In this document: positions 7,801 to 14,616 of the stretch, piece by piece | Position numbering within the stretch: the stretch's first letter is position 1 | Layout: each line of letters starts with the position of its first letter | Source: Flavobacteriales bacterium UBA3364 | GTDB lineage: Bacteria > Bacteroidota > Bacteroidia > Flavobacteriales_F > PHOS-HE28 | Reading direction: 5' to 3' | DNA length: 18,770 bases | NCBI GenBank assembly: GCA_002360495.1 | Contig: DEQO01000113.1 | Location: 1-18,770 of the forward strand | Position numbers and translations under genes: made by a program | Notes under the pieces: generated by a model | Seen by the model: only the letters and a program-made list of their open reading frames with translations | Databases searched by the model: none | What the model was told of the DNA's origin: nothing

Positions 7801-8745
7801 ATGCCAAGTACTATGAGCGGTTCGCATGCTTTGAAGGTGGGCGTATTCTATGATGGGAGCTATTTCACCCATGTGAGCAACTATTACAACTATGTACATG
7901 CCCATCGCCGGAGGATCCACGTGGGTGGTCTCCACGATTTCGTGAAGCACATGGTGGCCGAGCGGGAGGGCACACGGCCGAACCTCTGCCACATCATCGA
8001 TGCGCATTTCTTCCGTGGGCGGTTCACGGCCCGCGAGGCGAACGAGAAGCCCAACCAGTTGTACCACGACCGGGTCTTCGATGACGTGCTGATGTACAAC
8101 AATGTACAGACCCACTATCTCCCCTTGAAGGATTCGATGGGCCGCAAGAAGGAGAAGGGTATCGATGTGCTGATGGCCCTGGAGACCTACGAACTATGCA
8201 TGCTCAAACGCTACGACGTGGTGGCGCTGGTCGCCTCCGATGGGGACCATGTTCCCTTGGTGCGCAAGCTCCATGCACTGGACTGTAAGACGATGTTGCT
8301 CGGTTGGGACTTCGAATTCACCGATGCGGAATCGGGCGATGTGCAATACACCCGCACCAGTGCCGACCTCTGGAACGAGGTGACCTATCCGCTGCAGATG
8401 CACGACTTGATCGATGAGGGCTTGAGGGACGATGATGAGGTGGTGCGCGAACTGTTCGTCGTGCGCGAATCGGTACCCCGGGAAGCGGAGGAGAACGGGC
8501 CGGTCGCGCCCGATGCCGACCCCGATCCCCGGCACCAAAGCACGGTGATGAGCTTGATGAACGGGTACGGCTTCATCCGGTTCCCGGACAACAACCTGTT
8601 CTTCCTGCGCGAGGACCTGCAGGAAGCCGAATTCAACGACCTGCGTATCGGTGATACCGTCGAGTTCAACGTTGCAGTGAACAATCGCGGCCAGCGTGTG
8701 GCCAGGCAGATCCGCTTGGTCAAGGAACTGGACCTGCAGTCCTAG
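7801..8745 (+). CDS. NYN-domain (PIN-like) nuclease fused to a cold-shock-like domain
   Basis: A 314-residue cytoplasmic protein. Residues about 10-195 form an NYN/LabA-type domain of the PIN-like nuclease superfamily. Acidic residues sit at the usual metal-binding positions: D18 in FYDGSYF, D122 in KGIDVLMALE, and D147/D149 in ASDGDHVPL. After an acidic linker (about 203-245), residues about 247-306 look like a cold-shock/OB domain: STVMSLMNGYGFIR is an RNP1-like strand, NLFFLREDL is RNP2-like, and IGDTVEFNV follows. The combination suggests an RNA-binding ribonuclease; the target is unknown. An in-frame TGA lies just before 7801, so the start is there or at the ATG at 7813. It is transcribed alone and divergently from the DUF4468 gene. 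Its stop shares a CTAG palindrome with the stop of the convergent kinase. Confidence 0.85.
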   Translation: MPSTMSGSHALKVGVFYDGSYFTHVSNYYNYVHAHRRRIHVGGLHDFVKHMVAEREGTRPNLCHIIDAHFFRGRFTAREANEKPNQLYHDRVFDDVLMYNNVQTHYLPLKDSMGRKKEKGIDVLMALETYELCMLKRYDVVALVASDGDHVPLVRKLHALDCKTMLLGWDFEFTDAESGDVQYTRTSADLWNEVTYPLQMHDLIDEGLRDDDEVVRELFVVRESVPREAEENGPVAPDADPDPRHQSTVMSLMNGYGFIRFPDNNLFFLREDLQEAEFNDLRIGDTVEFNVAVNNRGQRVARQIRLVKELDLQS

Positions 8746-9446
8746 CGACCAATTCCGGTCCTACGGAGCGGGAGGCGGGCGGTGAACGTGCAGCCCAGTC
8801 CCTCACCCGGGCTTTCGGCCGACAAGCCGCCACCTTGGGCGATCATCCATGCCCTGGCCCGGGCCAATGTCCCACGACCCTGCGATTCGCCTCCCGTAGG
8901 GCGATTGCCAAGCCACGCAAATCGGACGAATACGCGCTCAAGGTCCTCCGTGGAAAGACCGGTCCCATTGTCCTTTACAGTGATCACGGCGTCAATACCA
9001 TCGGTCGAGGAGGTGATGGCGATCGCCGAACCTGCTTCCGAGAATTTCGAGGCGTTGGAGATCAGTGCATCCAACACGTCACCGAGCAGGCGCGCGTCGG
9101 CTTGCGTTTCCAGATCCTCGTCAAGGTCGAGTTCGACCGTCTGTCGTTTCCGTTGGAGTCGGTACTGCATCAGGTCGACATGGGTCCTGACCAGTTCGGC
9201 GATGCGCACGGTCCCGAAGGCAGGCTTTACCGCACCGCGCTCCACGCCGAGGTCGTCCATGACGTCCTCCACCTCGCGCAGGGCCTTGAAGAACTGCTGC
9301 TCGCCGAAGAGCGCAAGTTCCTGCCGGTCCGCCTCGGGTGGTCCGGCACGGAACTGTTCAAGTACTTGTTGAAGACCGATCAAGCGGTTCCGCAGGTCGT
9401 GCGCGAACCGGTGCAGGCGCTCTGTTTGCTCTGCGCTGGCCTTCAT
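8742..9446 (-). CDS. Soluble histidine kinase without a sensor domain
   Basis: A 234-residue cytoplasmic kinase with no membrane segment or PAS/GAF sensor. His16 in the motif HDLRNRL is the likely phosphoacceptor. The dimerisation helices span about 5-70, and HATPase_c about 80-228: N131 in LISNASKF, G1 KDNGTGLS (158-165) and a G2-like GRGTLARARA (190-199) in place of the usual GLGL. It is the last gene of the antiporter operon, 7 bp after the receiver at 9454-9822, which is its obvious partner. Because it lacks its own sensor, input must come through a protein contact or through the receivers. It ends in a CTAG shared with the convergent NYN gene. Family is confident; activity is probable. 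Confidence 0.87.
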   Translation of the reverse strand: MKASAEQTERLHRFAHDLRNRLIGLQQVLEQFRAGPPEADRQELALFGEQQFFKALREVEDVMDDLGVERGAVKPAFGTVRIAELVRTHVDLMQYRLQRKRQTVELDLDEDLETQADARLLGDVLDALISNASKFSEAGSAIAITSSTDGIDAVITVKDNGTGLSTEDLERVFVRFAWLGNRPTGGESQGRGTLARARAWMIAQGGGLSAESPGEGLGCTFTARLPLRRTGIGR

Positions 9447-9453
9447 GGGACCG

Positions 9454-9822
9454 TTAGTGCGGCGAGCGGACGAAGCGTTGGAGCATGTCCTCCAAACTGT
9501 CCGGGTTGATGGGTTTGCTCAGGTATTGGCAGTTCTTGAGCGCGTGGATCGCAGCCACGATCTCAGGCTTCGTACTGGCGGTGAGGAAGAGGATCGGGAT
9601 GGGCTGTTTCTCGTGGATCTCCTGGGCCAGTTCCAAACCGTTCTTGGCACCTTTCAAATAGATGTCCATGATGATGAGGTCGGGCTGCTGGCGCGCCAGC
9701 TGGGCTTCCGCCTCCTCCGAGCTGCGGGCCGTGCCGATCACATCGAAGCCCATCCGTTCGAGCTGCAATCGGTAACCGAAGGAGATGATGGTCTCGTCTT
9801 CGATGATCAGTATCTTTTTCAT
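9454..9822 (-). CDS. Single-domain response regulator (receiver only)
   Basis: A 122-residue CheY-like receiver with no output domain. Conserved residues are E8/D9 (acidic pocket), phosphoacceptor D53 in IIMDIYL, T81 and K103 in LSKPI. I chose the ATG at 9822 because MKKILIIEDE is the natural receiver start; an open frame reaches 10017, but those 65 residues are not protein-like and overlap the upstream receiver gene. The kinase gene follows after 7 bp and the other receiver ends 38 bp upstream. The insertion KGAKNGLELA after the phosphorylation site is typical of receivers paired with hybrid or soluble kinases. It probably acts by protein contact rather than on DNA. Confidence 0.93.
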   Translation of the reverse strand: MKKILIIEDETIISFGYRLQLERMGFDVIGTARSSEEAEAQLARQQPDLIIMDIYLKGAKNGLELAQEIHEKQPIPILFLTASTKPEIVAAIHALKNCQYLSKPINPDSLEDMLQRFVRSPH

Positions 9823-9860
9823 GGGAGAGTAACCAAAGGTACATCGGGTAGGTGGGGTGG

Positions 9861-10286
9861 CTACGCATTGCGTAGGCGTTGATGGTCGAGGGTGACACGT
9901 TCGAAACTCTCCACGGTAAGGGCCTTTTCCACGTAGCCGATCACGGAGCGGAAGGAGAGGGCTTTCTGCAGGTCGGCCGGGCGATTGCTCGAGGAGAACA
10001 TCACCACGGACGTACATCCGTTGGGCAACAGGCCTTCCGATTCGCAGATCGCCAGCAGGTCGAAGCCCGTGAGCTTCGGCATGTTGATGTCCACGAACAT
10101 GATGTCCGGTGGGTCCGATCCGTTGCGCAGGTAGGCCAGCGCGTCGTCCGCCGAGGTGAAGCAGGTCAGCCGACCGGTGTGGCCTGCTTTCTTGAGCACA
10201 AGGCGCGTCACGAAGTTGCAGTCGTCCTCGTCATCGACCAGCAGGATGTGGCCGATGCTGTTCTGGACGCAGGAGGAGGTCAGCAT
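9861..10286 (-). CDS. Single-domain response regulator (receiver only), second of a pair
   Basis: A 141-residue receiver. D18/D19 form the acidic pocket; D66 in FVDINMPKLTG is the phosphoacceptor; S98 in VMFSSS and K121 in YVEKAL complete the active site. KAL replaces the common KP after the lysine. The N-terminal MLTSSCVQNSIG precedes the first strand. No effector domain follows. It differs from the neighbouring receiver in its alpha4-beta5 face, so the two probably contact different partners. It lies 36 bp downstream of the antiporter and 38 bp upstream of the next receiver, within one operon. Possible roles are a phosphate sink, a relay, or direct control of the antiporter, all inferred. 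Confidence 0.92.
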   Translation of the reverse strand: MLTSSCVQNSIGHILLVDDEDDCNFVTRLVLKKAGHTGRLTCFTSADDALAYLRNGSDPPDIMFVDINMPKLTGFDLLAICESEGLLPNGCTSVVMFSSSNRPADLQKALSFRSVIGYVEKALTVESFERVTLDHQRLRNA

Positions 10287-10322
10287 GGAAGCCTTTGCAA
10301 CGCAGCCCCGGGAGGCAGGGTT

Positions 10323-12323
10323 TCACCGCAGGTCGTGATCGAGCCGTACGATGCTGTCCGGTGCGCCGAGCAGGTACAGGAGGTCGTCCGTCAGGATCCG
10401 TGCATCGCCCTTCACATTGGTGATGTATCGTTCACCGCGGCGTATCGCCAGGACGGTGATCCCGTACTTCTCGCGCAGGGCGATCTCGGAAACGCTTTTA
10501 CCCACCACTTTGCCGCGACCCATCGTGACCGGTAGCGTGGCGATCTCCAGGCCGGGTATGGTCAGTGCTTCTTCCTTCTTGCGCAAGCGGTTGCCGGGCG
10601 TGCCACGCAGCATGCTGTAATGATCGCTCCGGATCCTGGCGACAAGGGCCTGGATCTTCGCTTCCGGTACGAGGTACTTGCGCAGGACGCGGTGGAAGAT
10701 CTCGATGCTGGTCTCGAATTCCTCCGGGATCACTTCGTTCGCTCCAGCATCGAAATTGGCTTGGATCTCCTTGACGTACCGTGTACGTACGATGATGTGC
10801 GCCGTGCTCGAGAGCGAGCGCACGCCGGAAACGATCTTCAGGGTCTGTGGTGCATCACTGATCGCCACGACCACCACACGGGCGCGTTCCACATGCGCTT
10901 GTTCAAGCAGGTGTGTGTTTGTCGCATCGCCTACCAGCACGGTCAGCCCGATCAGCTGGGCCTTGCGCGCCAGGTCCGGGTCCTCTTCCACCACAGCACA
11001 ACGGATACCCGCATCGATCGCTGCATTGGCGACGTTTTGTCCGTTCAGGCCGAACCCGATCACCACTACATGGTCCTTGAGCACTTTGGCCATGCTCTTT
11101 TCCTGTTCCAGCTTCACCCGCATCAAACTGTCCAGGCGACGACTTACATTGACAGGCACGAAGGAGAGAAAGACCCGGCGCACGATGCGGTCCGAGTACT
11201 CCAGCATGAAGGGGGTGGCACCCATGCTCAGGATGCTCACGCAGAGGAAGATCTGGTAGTGCTCTTCGCTCAACAGGCCCATCTCCAAACCGGGGATCGC
11301 GAGGATGAAACCGAATTCGCCCAGTTGGAACAAGGCCAGCGCGCTGTGCAGTGCTGTTCGGAGTGGATAGCGCAATACCCACACGGCGATCAAGGACGTC
11401 ATCACCTTCAGGGCGATCAGGCTGATCGTAAGGCCGATGATGAGCAATGGTGCATCGATGAACTGGTCGAGGTCGACGAGCATGCCTATGCTCACGAAGA
11501 AGAAGCTCATGAAGAGTTCATGGAATGGCAGAACGATACCGGTTGCGTGGTAGGCATGGTCCGTCTCGCTGATCACCAGTCCCGCGAAGAAGGCCCCCAA
11601 GGCGAGGGAAAGACCGAGTGCCTGTGTTGCGAATGCGGCAGCGAAACAGATCACCACGATCGTGATCACGAACAACTCATTGCCTTTGCCTTTCGTGGCA
11701 GCGCGCAGCAGGCGCGGAACCACGTACCGGCCGCTCACGAACACAGCGACCAGCAGCAGCAACATCTTCCCGAGCAGCCAAAGCAGATCGCCGCCGATGT
11801 CCGTGCTCTTGCCAGCGAGCAGGGGTGTCACGAGCATCATGGGGACCACGATGATGTCCTGGAAGATGAGGATGGCAGTGGCGACACGTCCGTGGGTCGC
11901 GTCCATCTTGCCTTTCTCCTGCAACAAGCGAAGGACGATCGCGGTGCTGGAGAGTGTGACGAGGAAGCCGATGAAGACCGCGCTTTCGGTGCGCATACCG
12001 AAGATGGAAAGCACGCCGGTCACGGCAGCGATGGTGAGCCCGGCTTGCAAGCTGCCGCCGATGAAGACCGTACGACCCAGGGCGGCGAGCTTCTTCAGGC
12101 TGAACTCCATGCCGATCACGAAGAGCAGCAGGACCACACCGATCTCAGCGAGCGCCTCCACCTCTTCCACTTCCTTTACCCAGCCAAGTCCGTGCGGGCC
12201 GGCGATCATCCCCGTGAGGATGAAGCCCAGGATCCCCGGAAGCTTGAACCGTCGGAAGAGCAGGAGGATCCCCGCTGCCAGGGCCAGGATCACGATCAAC
12301 TCTCCGAACAGGGGGAAATGCAT
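10323..12323 (-). CDS. CPA2-family cation/proton antiporter with RCK domains (KefB-like)
   Basis: A 666-residue inner-membrane protein. Residues 5-385 form the Na_H_exchanger domain with about 12 membrane segments, including the conserved LFQD (153-156, D156 in the transport site) and FQLGEFGF (332-339). Residues about 418-540 form a TrkA_N/RCK domain with nucleotide-binding GFGLNG (423-428) and acidic E446/E447. Residues about 590-660 form a TrkA_C regulatory domain. This is the architecture of KefB/KefC-like K+ (or Na+)/H+ antiporters, gated by nucleotides or other ligands. It starts 3 bp after the DUF486 gene and is followed by two receivers and a kinase, so it may be controlled by phosphorelay or respond to the same stress. 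The ion is not determinable from sequence alone. Confidence 0.94.
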   Translation of the reverse strand: MHFPLFGELIVILALAAGILLLFRRFKLPGILGFILTGMIAGPHGLGWVKEVEEVEALAEIGVVLLLFVIGMEFSLKKLAALGRTVFIGGSLQAGLTIAAVTGVLSIFGMRTESAVFIGFLVTLSSTAIVLRLLQEKGKMDATHGRVATAILIFQDIIVVPMMLVTPLLAGKSTDIGGDLLWLLGKMLLLLVAVFVSGRYVVPRLLRAATKGKGNELFVITIVVICFAAAFATQALGLSLALGAFFAGLVISETDHAYHATGIVLPFHELFMSFFFVSIGMLVDLDQFIDAPLLIIGLTISLIALKVMTSLIAVWVLRYPLRTALHSALALFQLGEFGFILAIPGLEMGLLSEEHYQIFLCVSILSMGATPFMLEYSDRIVRRVFLSFVPVNVSRRLDSLMRVKLEQEKSMAKVLKDHVVVIGFGLNGQNVANAAIDAGIRCAVVEEDPDLARKAQLIGLTVLVGDATNTHLLEQAHVERARVVVVAISDAPQTLKIVSGVRSLSSTAHIIVRTRYVKEIQANFDAGANEVIPEEFETSIEIFHRVLRKYLVPEAKIQALVARIRSDHYSMLRGTPGNRLRKKEEALTIPGLEIATLPVTMGRGKVVGKSVSEIALREKYGITVLAIRRGERYITNVKGDARILTDDLLYLLGAPDSIVRLDHDLR

Positions 12324-12326
12324 GTG

Positions 12327-12695
12327 CTACTTCTTGAAAACGAGCCATACGGCGACCACCAGCAGAACGCCGGCCAGCGCGTGGTTCCAACGCAAGGCCT
12401 CGTTCCGGAACGCGAGCAGGGTGAATGCCGTGAACACGACGAGGGTGATCACCTCCTGCATCACCTTCAATTGGACCAGCGTGAACGGACCTCCGTGCCC
12501 CTCGTGACCGATCCGGTTCGCCGGGACCTGCAGGAGGTACTCGAAGAAGGCCATGCCCCAGCTCAGGAGGATGATGCTGAACAACCCGAGCCCTTTGCCC
12601 CAGGAAAAGTCCTTGAAGCGCAGGTGACCGTACCATGCCAGCGTCATGAAGACATTGGAAAGGAGCAGGAGACCGATGGTTTGGAGACCTTTCAC
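12327..12695 (-). CDS. DUF486 small membrane protein (DMT-like)
   Basis: A 122-residue protein with four hydrophobic helices. LLLLSNVFMTLAWYGHLRF, then MAFFEYLLQVPANRIGH, then LKVMQEVITLVVF are hallmarks of DUF486, a small drug/metabolite-transporter-like family of unknown function. I prefer a GTG start at 12695 (VKGLQTIG), which gives the usual family length. An open frame continues to a TTG at 12800, but those residues are His/Arg-rich and unlike the family. It is the first gene of the operon that continues into the KefB-like antiporter 3 bp later. The 121 bp before it, up to the divergent channel-like gene, show no convincing promoter on this strand. Family is confident; start is moderate. 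Confidence 0.85.
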   Translation of the reverse strand: MKGLQTIGLLLLSNVFMTLAWYGHLRFKDFSWGKGLGLFSIILLSWGMAFFEYLLQVPANRIGHEGHGGPFTLVQLKVMQEVITLVVFTAFTLLAFRNEALRWNHALAGVLLVVAVWLVFKK

Positions 12696-12816
12696 AGCGG
12701 TGATCGGTTGTCGCGCGAAGATCCATCGGGAGAAGGTCCGCTCCGGTCGAGGGAGGTGGCGATGGTCAACGTCGTAGTGTTGATCGTGATCGATCGCCAA
12801 GCGCTACTTTCAACCC

Positions 12817-13185
12817 ATGTTCGAACACCGCGAACAGCCGGTCCTCAGCCGGAGCGCGTTCCTGCTACGCCAGTTGAAGTTCATTCTGTACGCGGCGTTG
12901 TTCGTGGGTGTATCCCTCGCCATGGGGACATGGGGCTATGTGCACTTCGCGGGGCAGGGTGCGGTCGATGCCTTTCTCAACGCGTCCATGATCCTTTCCG
13001 GCATGGGGCCGATCGGTGACCTGCCGAACGATGGGGCGAAACTGTTCGCTTCGTTCTATGCGCTTTACAGCGGTGTTGCGCTGCTCACGGTGGTCGCAAC
13101 GCTCCTGGCACCGATCGTCCATCGCTTCCTCCACACCCTGCACATTGCGGCGGAGGACGATGATGATCGCCGGAGACGGAAGTGA
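12817..13185 (+). CDS. Small 2-TM protein with a potassium-channel-like pore layout
   Basis: A 122-residue protein, not recognised as a characterised family. TM1 is about residues 21-42. A short amphipathic segment (50-60) leads to SGMGPIGD (61-68), then TM2 at about 75-101, and a tail with four Asp followed by basic residues. The order TM1, pore helix, filter-like loop ending in GD, then GAKLFASFYALYSGVALL copies the Ion_trans_2 potassium-channel pore module. However, the filter TVGYGD is replaced by MGPIGD, with Pro for the first filter glycine. It could be a channel with altered selectivity, a non-conducting relative, or a false resemblance. It is divergent from the DUF486/antiporter operon across 121 bp and convergent with the PaaY-like gene. 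The ORF is secure; function is tentative. Confidence 0.75.
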   Translation: MFEHREQPVLSRSAFLLRQLKFILYAALFVGVSLAMGTWGYVHFAGQGAVDAFLNASMILSGMGPIGDLPNDGAKLFASFYALYSGVALLTVVATLLAPIVHRFLHTLHIAAEDDDDRRRRK

Positions 13186-13218
13186 ACGGCGGCAGTGCAT
13201 GGCCCGCCGATCGTTCAC
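13182..13218. terminator. Candidate bidirectional terminator hairpin
   Basis: GTGAACGGCGG at 13182-13192 can pair with CCGCCG (13204-13209) and TTCAC (13214-13218), leaving an 11-nt loop and a 4-nt bulge. The hairpin covers the stop codons of two convergent genes. There is no T tract on either side, so it would be a non-canonical terminator or an RNA 3'-end stabiliser. Confidence 0.4.
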
Positions 13219-13817
13219 TGCTCCCCGCCTCTGGCCTCCTTCCAGGTCGAATAGCGCGCGGTGATCGGAGGCCGGTTGCCCGGCACCTCACGCAACGGCT
13301 CGCAGGGCTTCAGCGTAGCGTGCAATTCACCGGGTAACTGCTGATAGAGCCGTGTACCCTGGGTTTTCCACGCGATCATCTCATCGGTCACATCCTTCAC
13401 CACTTTCCCGGGATTGCCCACGATCACCTTGCGCGGGGGCCAGGTGGAACCGGCGCGCAGGAAGGAAAGCGCACCCACGACACATTCATCCCCGAGTTCC
13501 ACATCGTCCATCAGCACCGCGTTCATGCCCACCAGGCAGTTCCGCCCCACATGCGCCCCATGGATGATGGCCCCGTGGCCGATGTGGGCGCTCTCCTCCA
13601 GTCTTACGGTAATGCCGGGGAACATGTGGATCGTGCAATTCTCCTGCACATTGCACCCGTCGCTGATGATGATCTCGCCCCAATCGCCACGCAACGCCGC
13701 CCCGGGACCGATGTAGACATCGCGGCCGATGATCACATTGCCGGTGACCGCCGCCTGTGGGTGGACGAAGGCCGAAGGATGGACAACTGGCCGGTAACCG
13801 TTGAATTCGTAAAGCAT
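13215..13817 (-). CDS. Gamma-carbonic-anhydrase-fold hexapeptide protein, PaaY/CaiE-like
   Basis: A 200-residue left-handed beta-helix protein of hexapeptide repeats (about residues 12-120), normally a trimer. The zinc ligands of the gamma-carbonic anhydrase family are present: H64 in CTIHMFPG, with H81 and H86 in GHGAIIHG. R43/D45 in LRGDWG are also conserved. The C-terminal helix with MIAWKTQGTRLYQQLP is typical of PaaY/CaiE rather than YrdA. PaaY proteins act as thioesterases for stalled CoA intermediates in phenylacetate breakdown, and CaiE is linked to carnitine metabolism. No paa or cai genes are present here, so the role is open: thioesterase, carbonic anhydrase or other. It is divergent from the phosphate operon and convergent with the channel-like gene. 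Confidence 0.88.
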   Translation of the reverse strand: MLYEFNGYRPVVHPSAFVHPQAAVTGNVIIGRDVYIGPGAALRGDWGEIIISDGCNVQENCTIHMFPGITVRLEESAHIGHGAIIHGAHVGRNCLVGMNAVLMDDVELGDECVVGALSFLRAGSTWPPRKVIVGNPGKVVKDVTDEMIAWKTQGTRLYQQLPGELHATLKPCEPLREVPGNRPPITARYSTWKEARGGEQ

Positions 13818-13884
13818 GATGATACTATCGATGGTGCGAAGGTGGGAACGGAGCGATGATCGGCCGACCGGTCGATGCGCAATG

Positions 13885-13899
13885 TTAACTCTGGGTTAA
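13885..13899 (+). promoter_or_regulatory. TTAAC/GTTAA element, possible Pho-box-like site
   Basis: TTAACTCTGGGTTAA can be read as an inverted repeat of TTAAC spaced by 5 bp, or as a direct repeat of GTTAA with an 11-bp period. An 11-bp period of short T/A-rich repeats is how PhoB/PhoP-family regulators bind. It lies just upstream of the promoter of the DUF47/Pit operon, a position suited to activation. The element is seen; its role is inferred. Confidence 0.35.
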
Positions 13900-13916
13900 G
13901 CATTGGTGATCCTACC

Positions 13917-13945
13917 TTGGCGCTCCACTTGGCCGGATACATTTG
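13917..13945 (+). promoter_or_regulatory. Promoter of the DUF47/Pit operon
   Basis: TTG at 13917-13919 and TACATTTG at 13938-13945 are separated by 18 bp, close to the Bacteroidota consensus (TTTG, about 19 bp, TAnnTTTG). The -7 element is a perfect match. The ATG at 13965 follows 19 bp after the element, giving a short leader. Confidence 0.65.
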
Positions 13946-13964
13946 GCCCGCGAAAACGCACACC

Positions 13965-14612
13965 ATGGCACTCGAGACCATCCTCAACCTGTTCAGGCCG
14001 CGCGACCGCGTGTTCTTCTACCACTTCGAAGCGTCCGCTGCGAACGTGTTGAAGATGTCCGAGGACCTTATCGCCATCATGGCCACGGAACCGGGGTCCC
14101 AACGGGTGGCGTTGTTGGAGCGTTTGGAGATCGCCGAACACGCGAACGACGACCTCACGCACACCATCTTCACCGACCTTGCCCGGAACTTCATCACACC
14201 GATCGACCGCGAGGACATCCACTACCTGGCCACCAGCCTGGATGACGTGGCGGACTTCATCCTGGCTTCGGCGAAGAACCTCGAGTTGTTCGGGATCCAG
14301 AAGCCCGACGATACCTGCCGTGAGCTCGCTCGTTTGGTGAACGAGGGATGCAAGATCGTACAGATGGCCGTGCAAAGCCTGCGCACCATGGCCAAGACCG
14401 GCGGGAACAACGAGTTCGTAGTGCTCATCAACAGCATGGAGAACGAAGCGGACGAGGTCTACGACAAGGCGATACAGCGTTTGTTCGCCAACGAGAAGGA
14501 CCCCATCCAGCTGATCCGGATGCGTGACATCTATAGCACGTTGGAACTTGCCACGGACAAATGCGAGGACGTGGGCAACGTGATCGAGTCCATCATGTTG
14601 AAGTACTCCTGA
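13965..14612 (+). CDS. DUF47 (PhoU-like) phosphate transport accessory protein
   Basis: A 215-residue all-helical cytoplasmic protein of the DUF47/PhoU_div family, which partners Pit phosphate transporters. The start FRPRDRVFFYHFEASAANV is typical. Metal-binding E/D pairs appear along two three-helix bundles: IAEHANDDLTH, YLATSLDDVADF, SMENEADEVYDKA and LATDKCEDVGNVIE. I chose the ATG at 13965 because it directly follows the promoter; an open frame begins at 13875, but it would include the promoter itself. The Pit gene follows after 4 bp, so the pair is almost certainly one operon. DUF47 proteins probably modulate Pit activity. Many Bacteroidota fuse this domain to Pit; here it is separate. 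Confidence 0.93.
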   Translation: MALETILNLFRPRDRVFFYHFEASAANVLKMSEDLIAIMATEPGSQRVALLERLEIAEHANDDLTHTIFTDLARNFITPIDREDIHYLATSLDDVADFILASAKNLELFGIQKPDDTCRELARLVNEGCKIVQMAVQSLRTMAKTGGNNEFVVLINSMENEADEVYDKAIQRLFANEKDPIQLIRMRDIYSTLELATDKCEDVGNVIESIMLKYS

Positions 14613-14616
14613 GGGC

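Noticed and set aside
9823..10017. An N-terminal extension of the receiver encoded at 9454-9822.
   Set aside because: It overlaps the upstream receiver gene, and the canonical receiver start MKKILIIEDE lies at 9822.
12696..12800. An N-terminal extension of the DUF486 protein from a TTG at 12800.
   Set aside because: The extra residues are His/Arg-rich, unlike DUF486 proteins, and a GTG at 12695 gives the usual length.
12778..12812. A promoter for the channel-like gene (TTG at 12780 and TACTTTCA at 12805).
   Set aside because: Two mismatches in the -7 element, a 22-bp spacer and only 4 bp to the ATG make it unconvincing.
10620..13019. A 799-codon open frame on the plus strand, rich in His, Asp, Glu and Gln.
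   Set aside because: It is antisense to the KefB-like antiporter and DUF486 genes. The composition is that expected from reading hydrophobic G+C-rich codons backwards, and no domain is visible.
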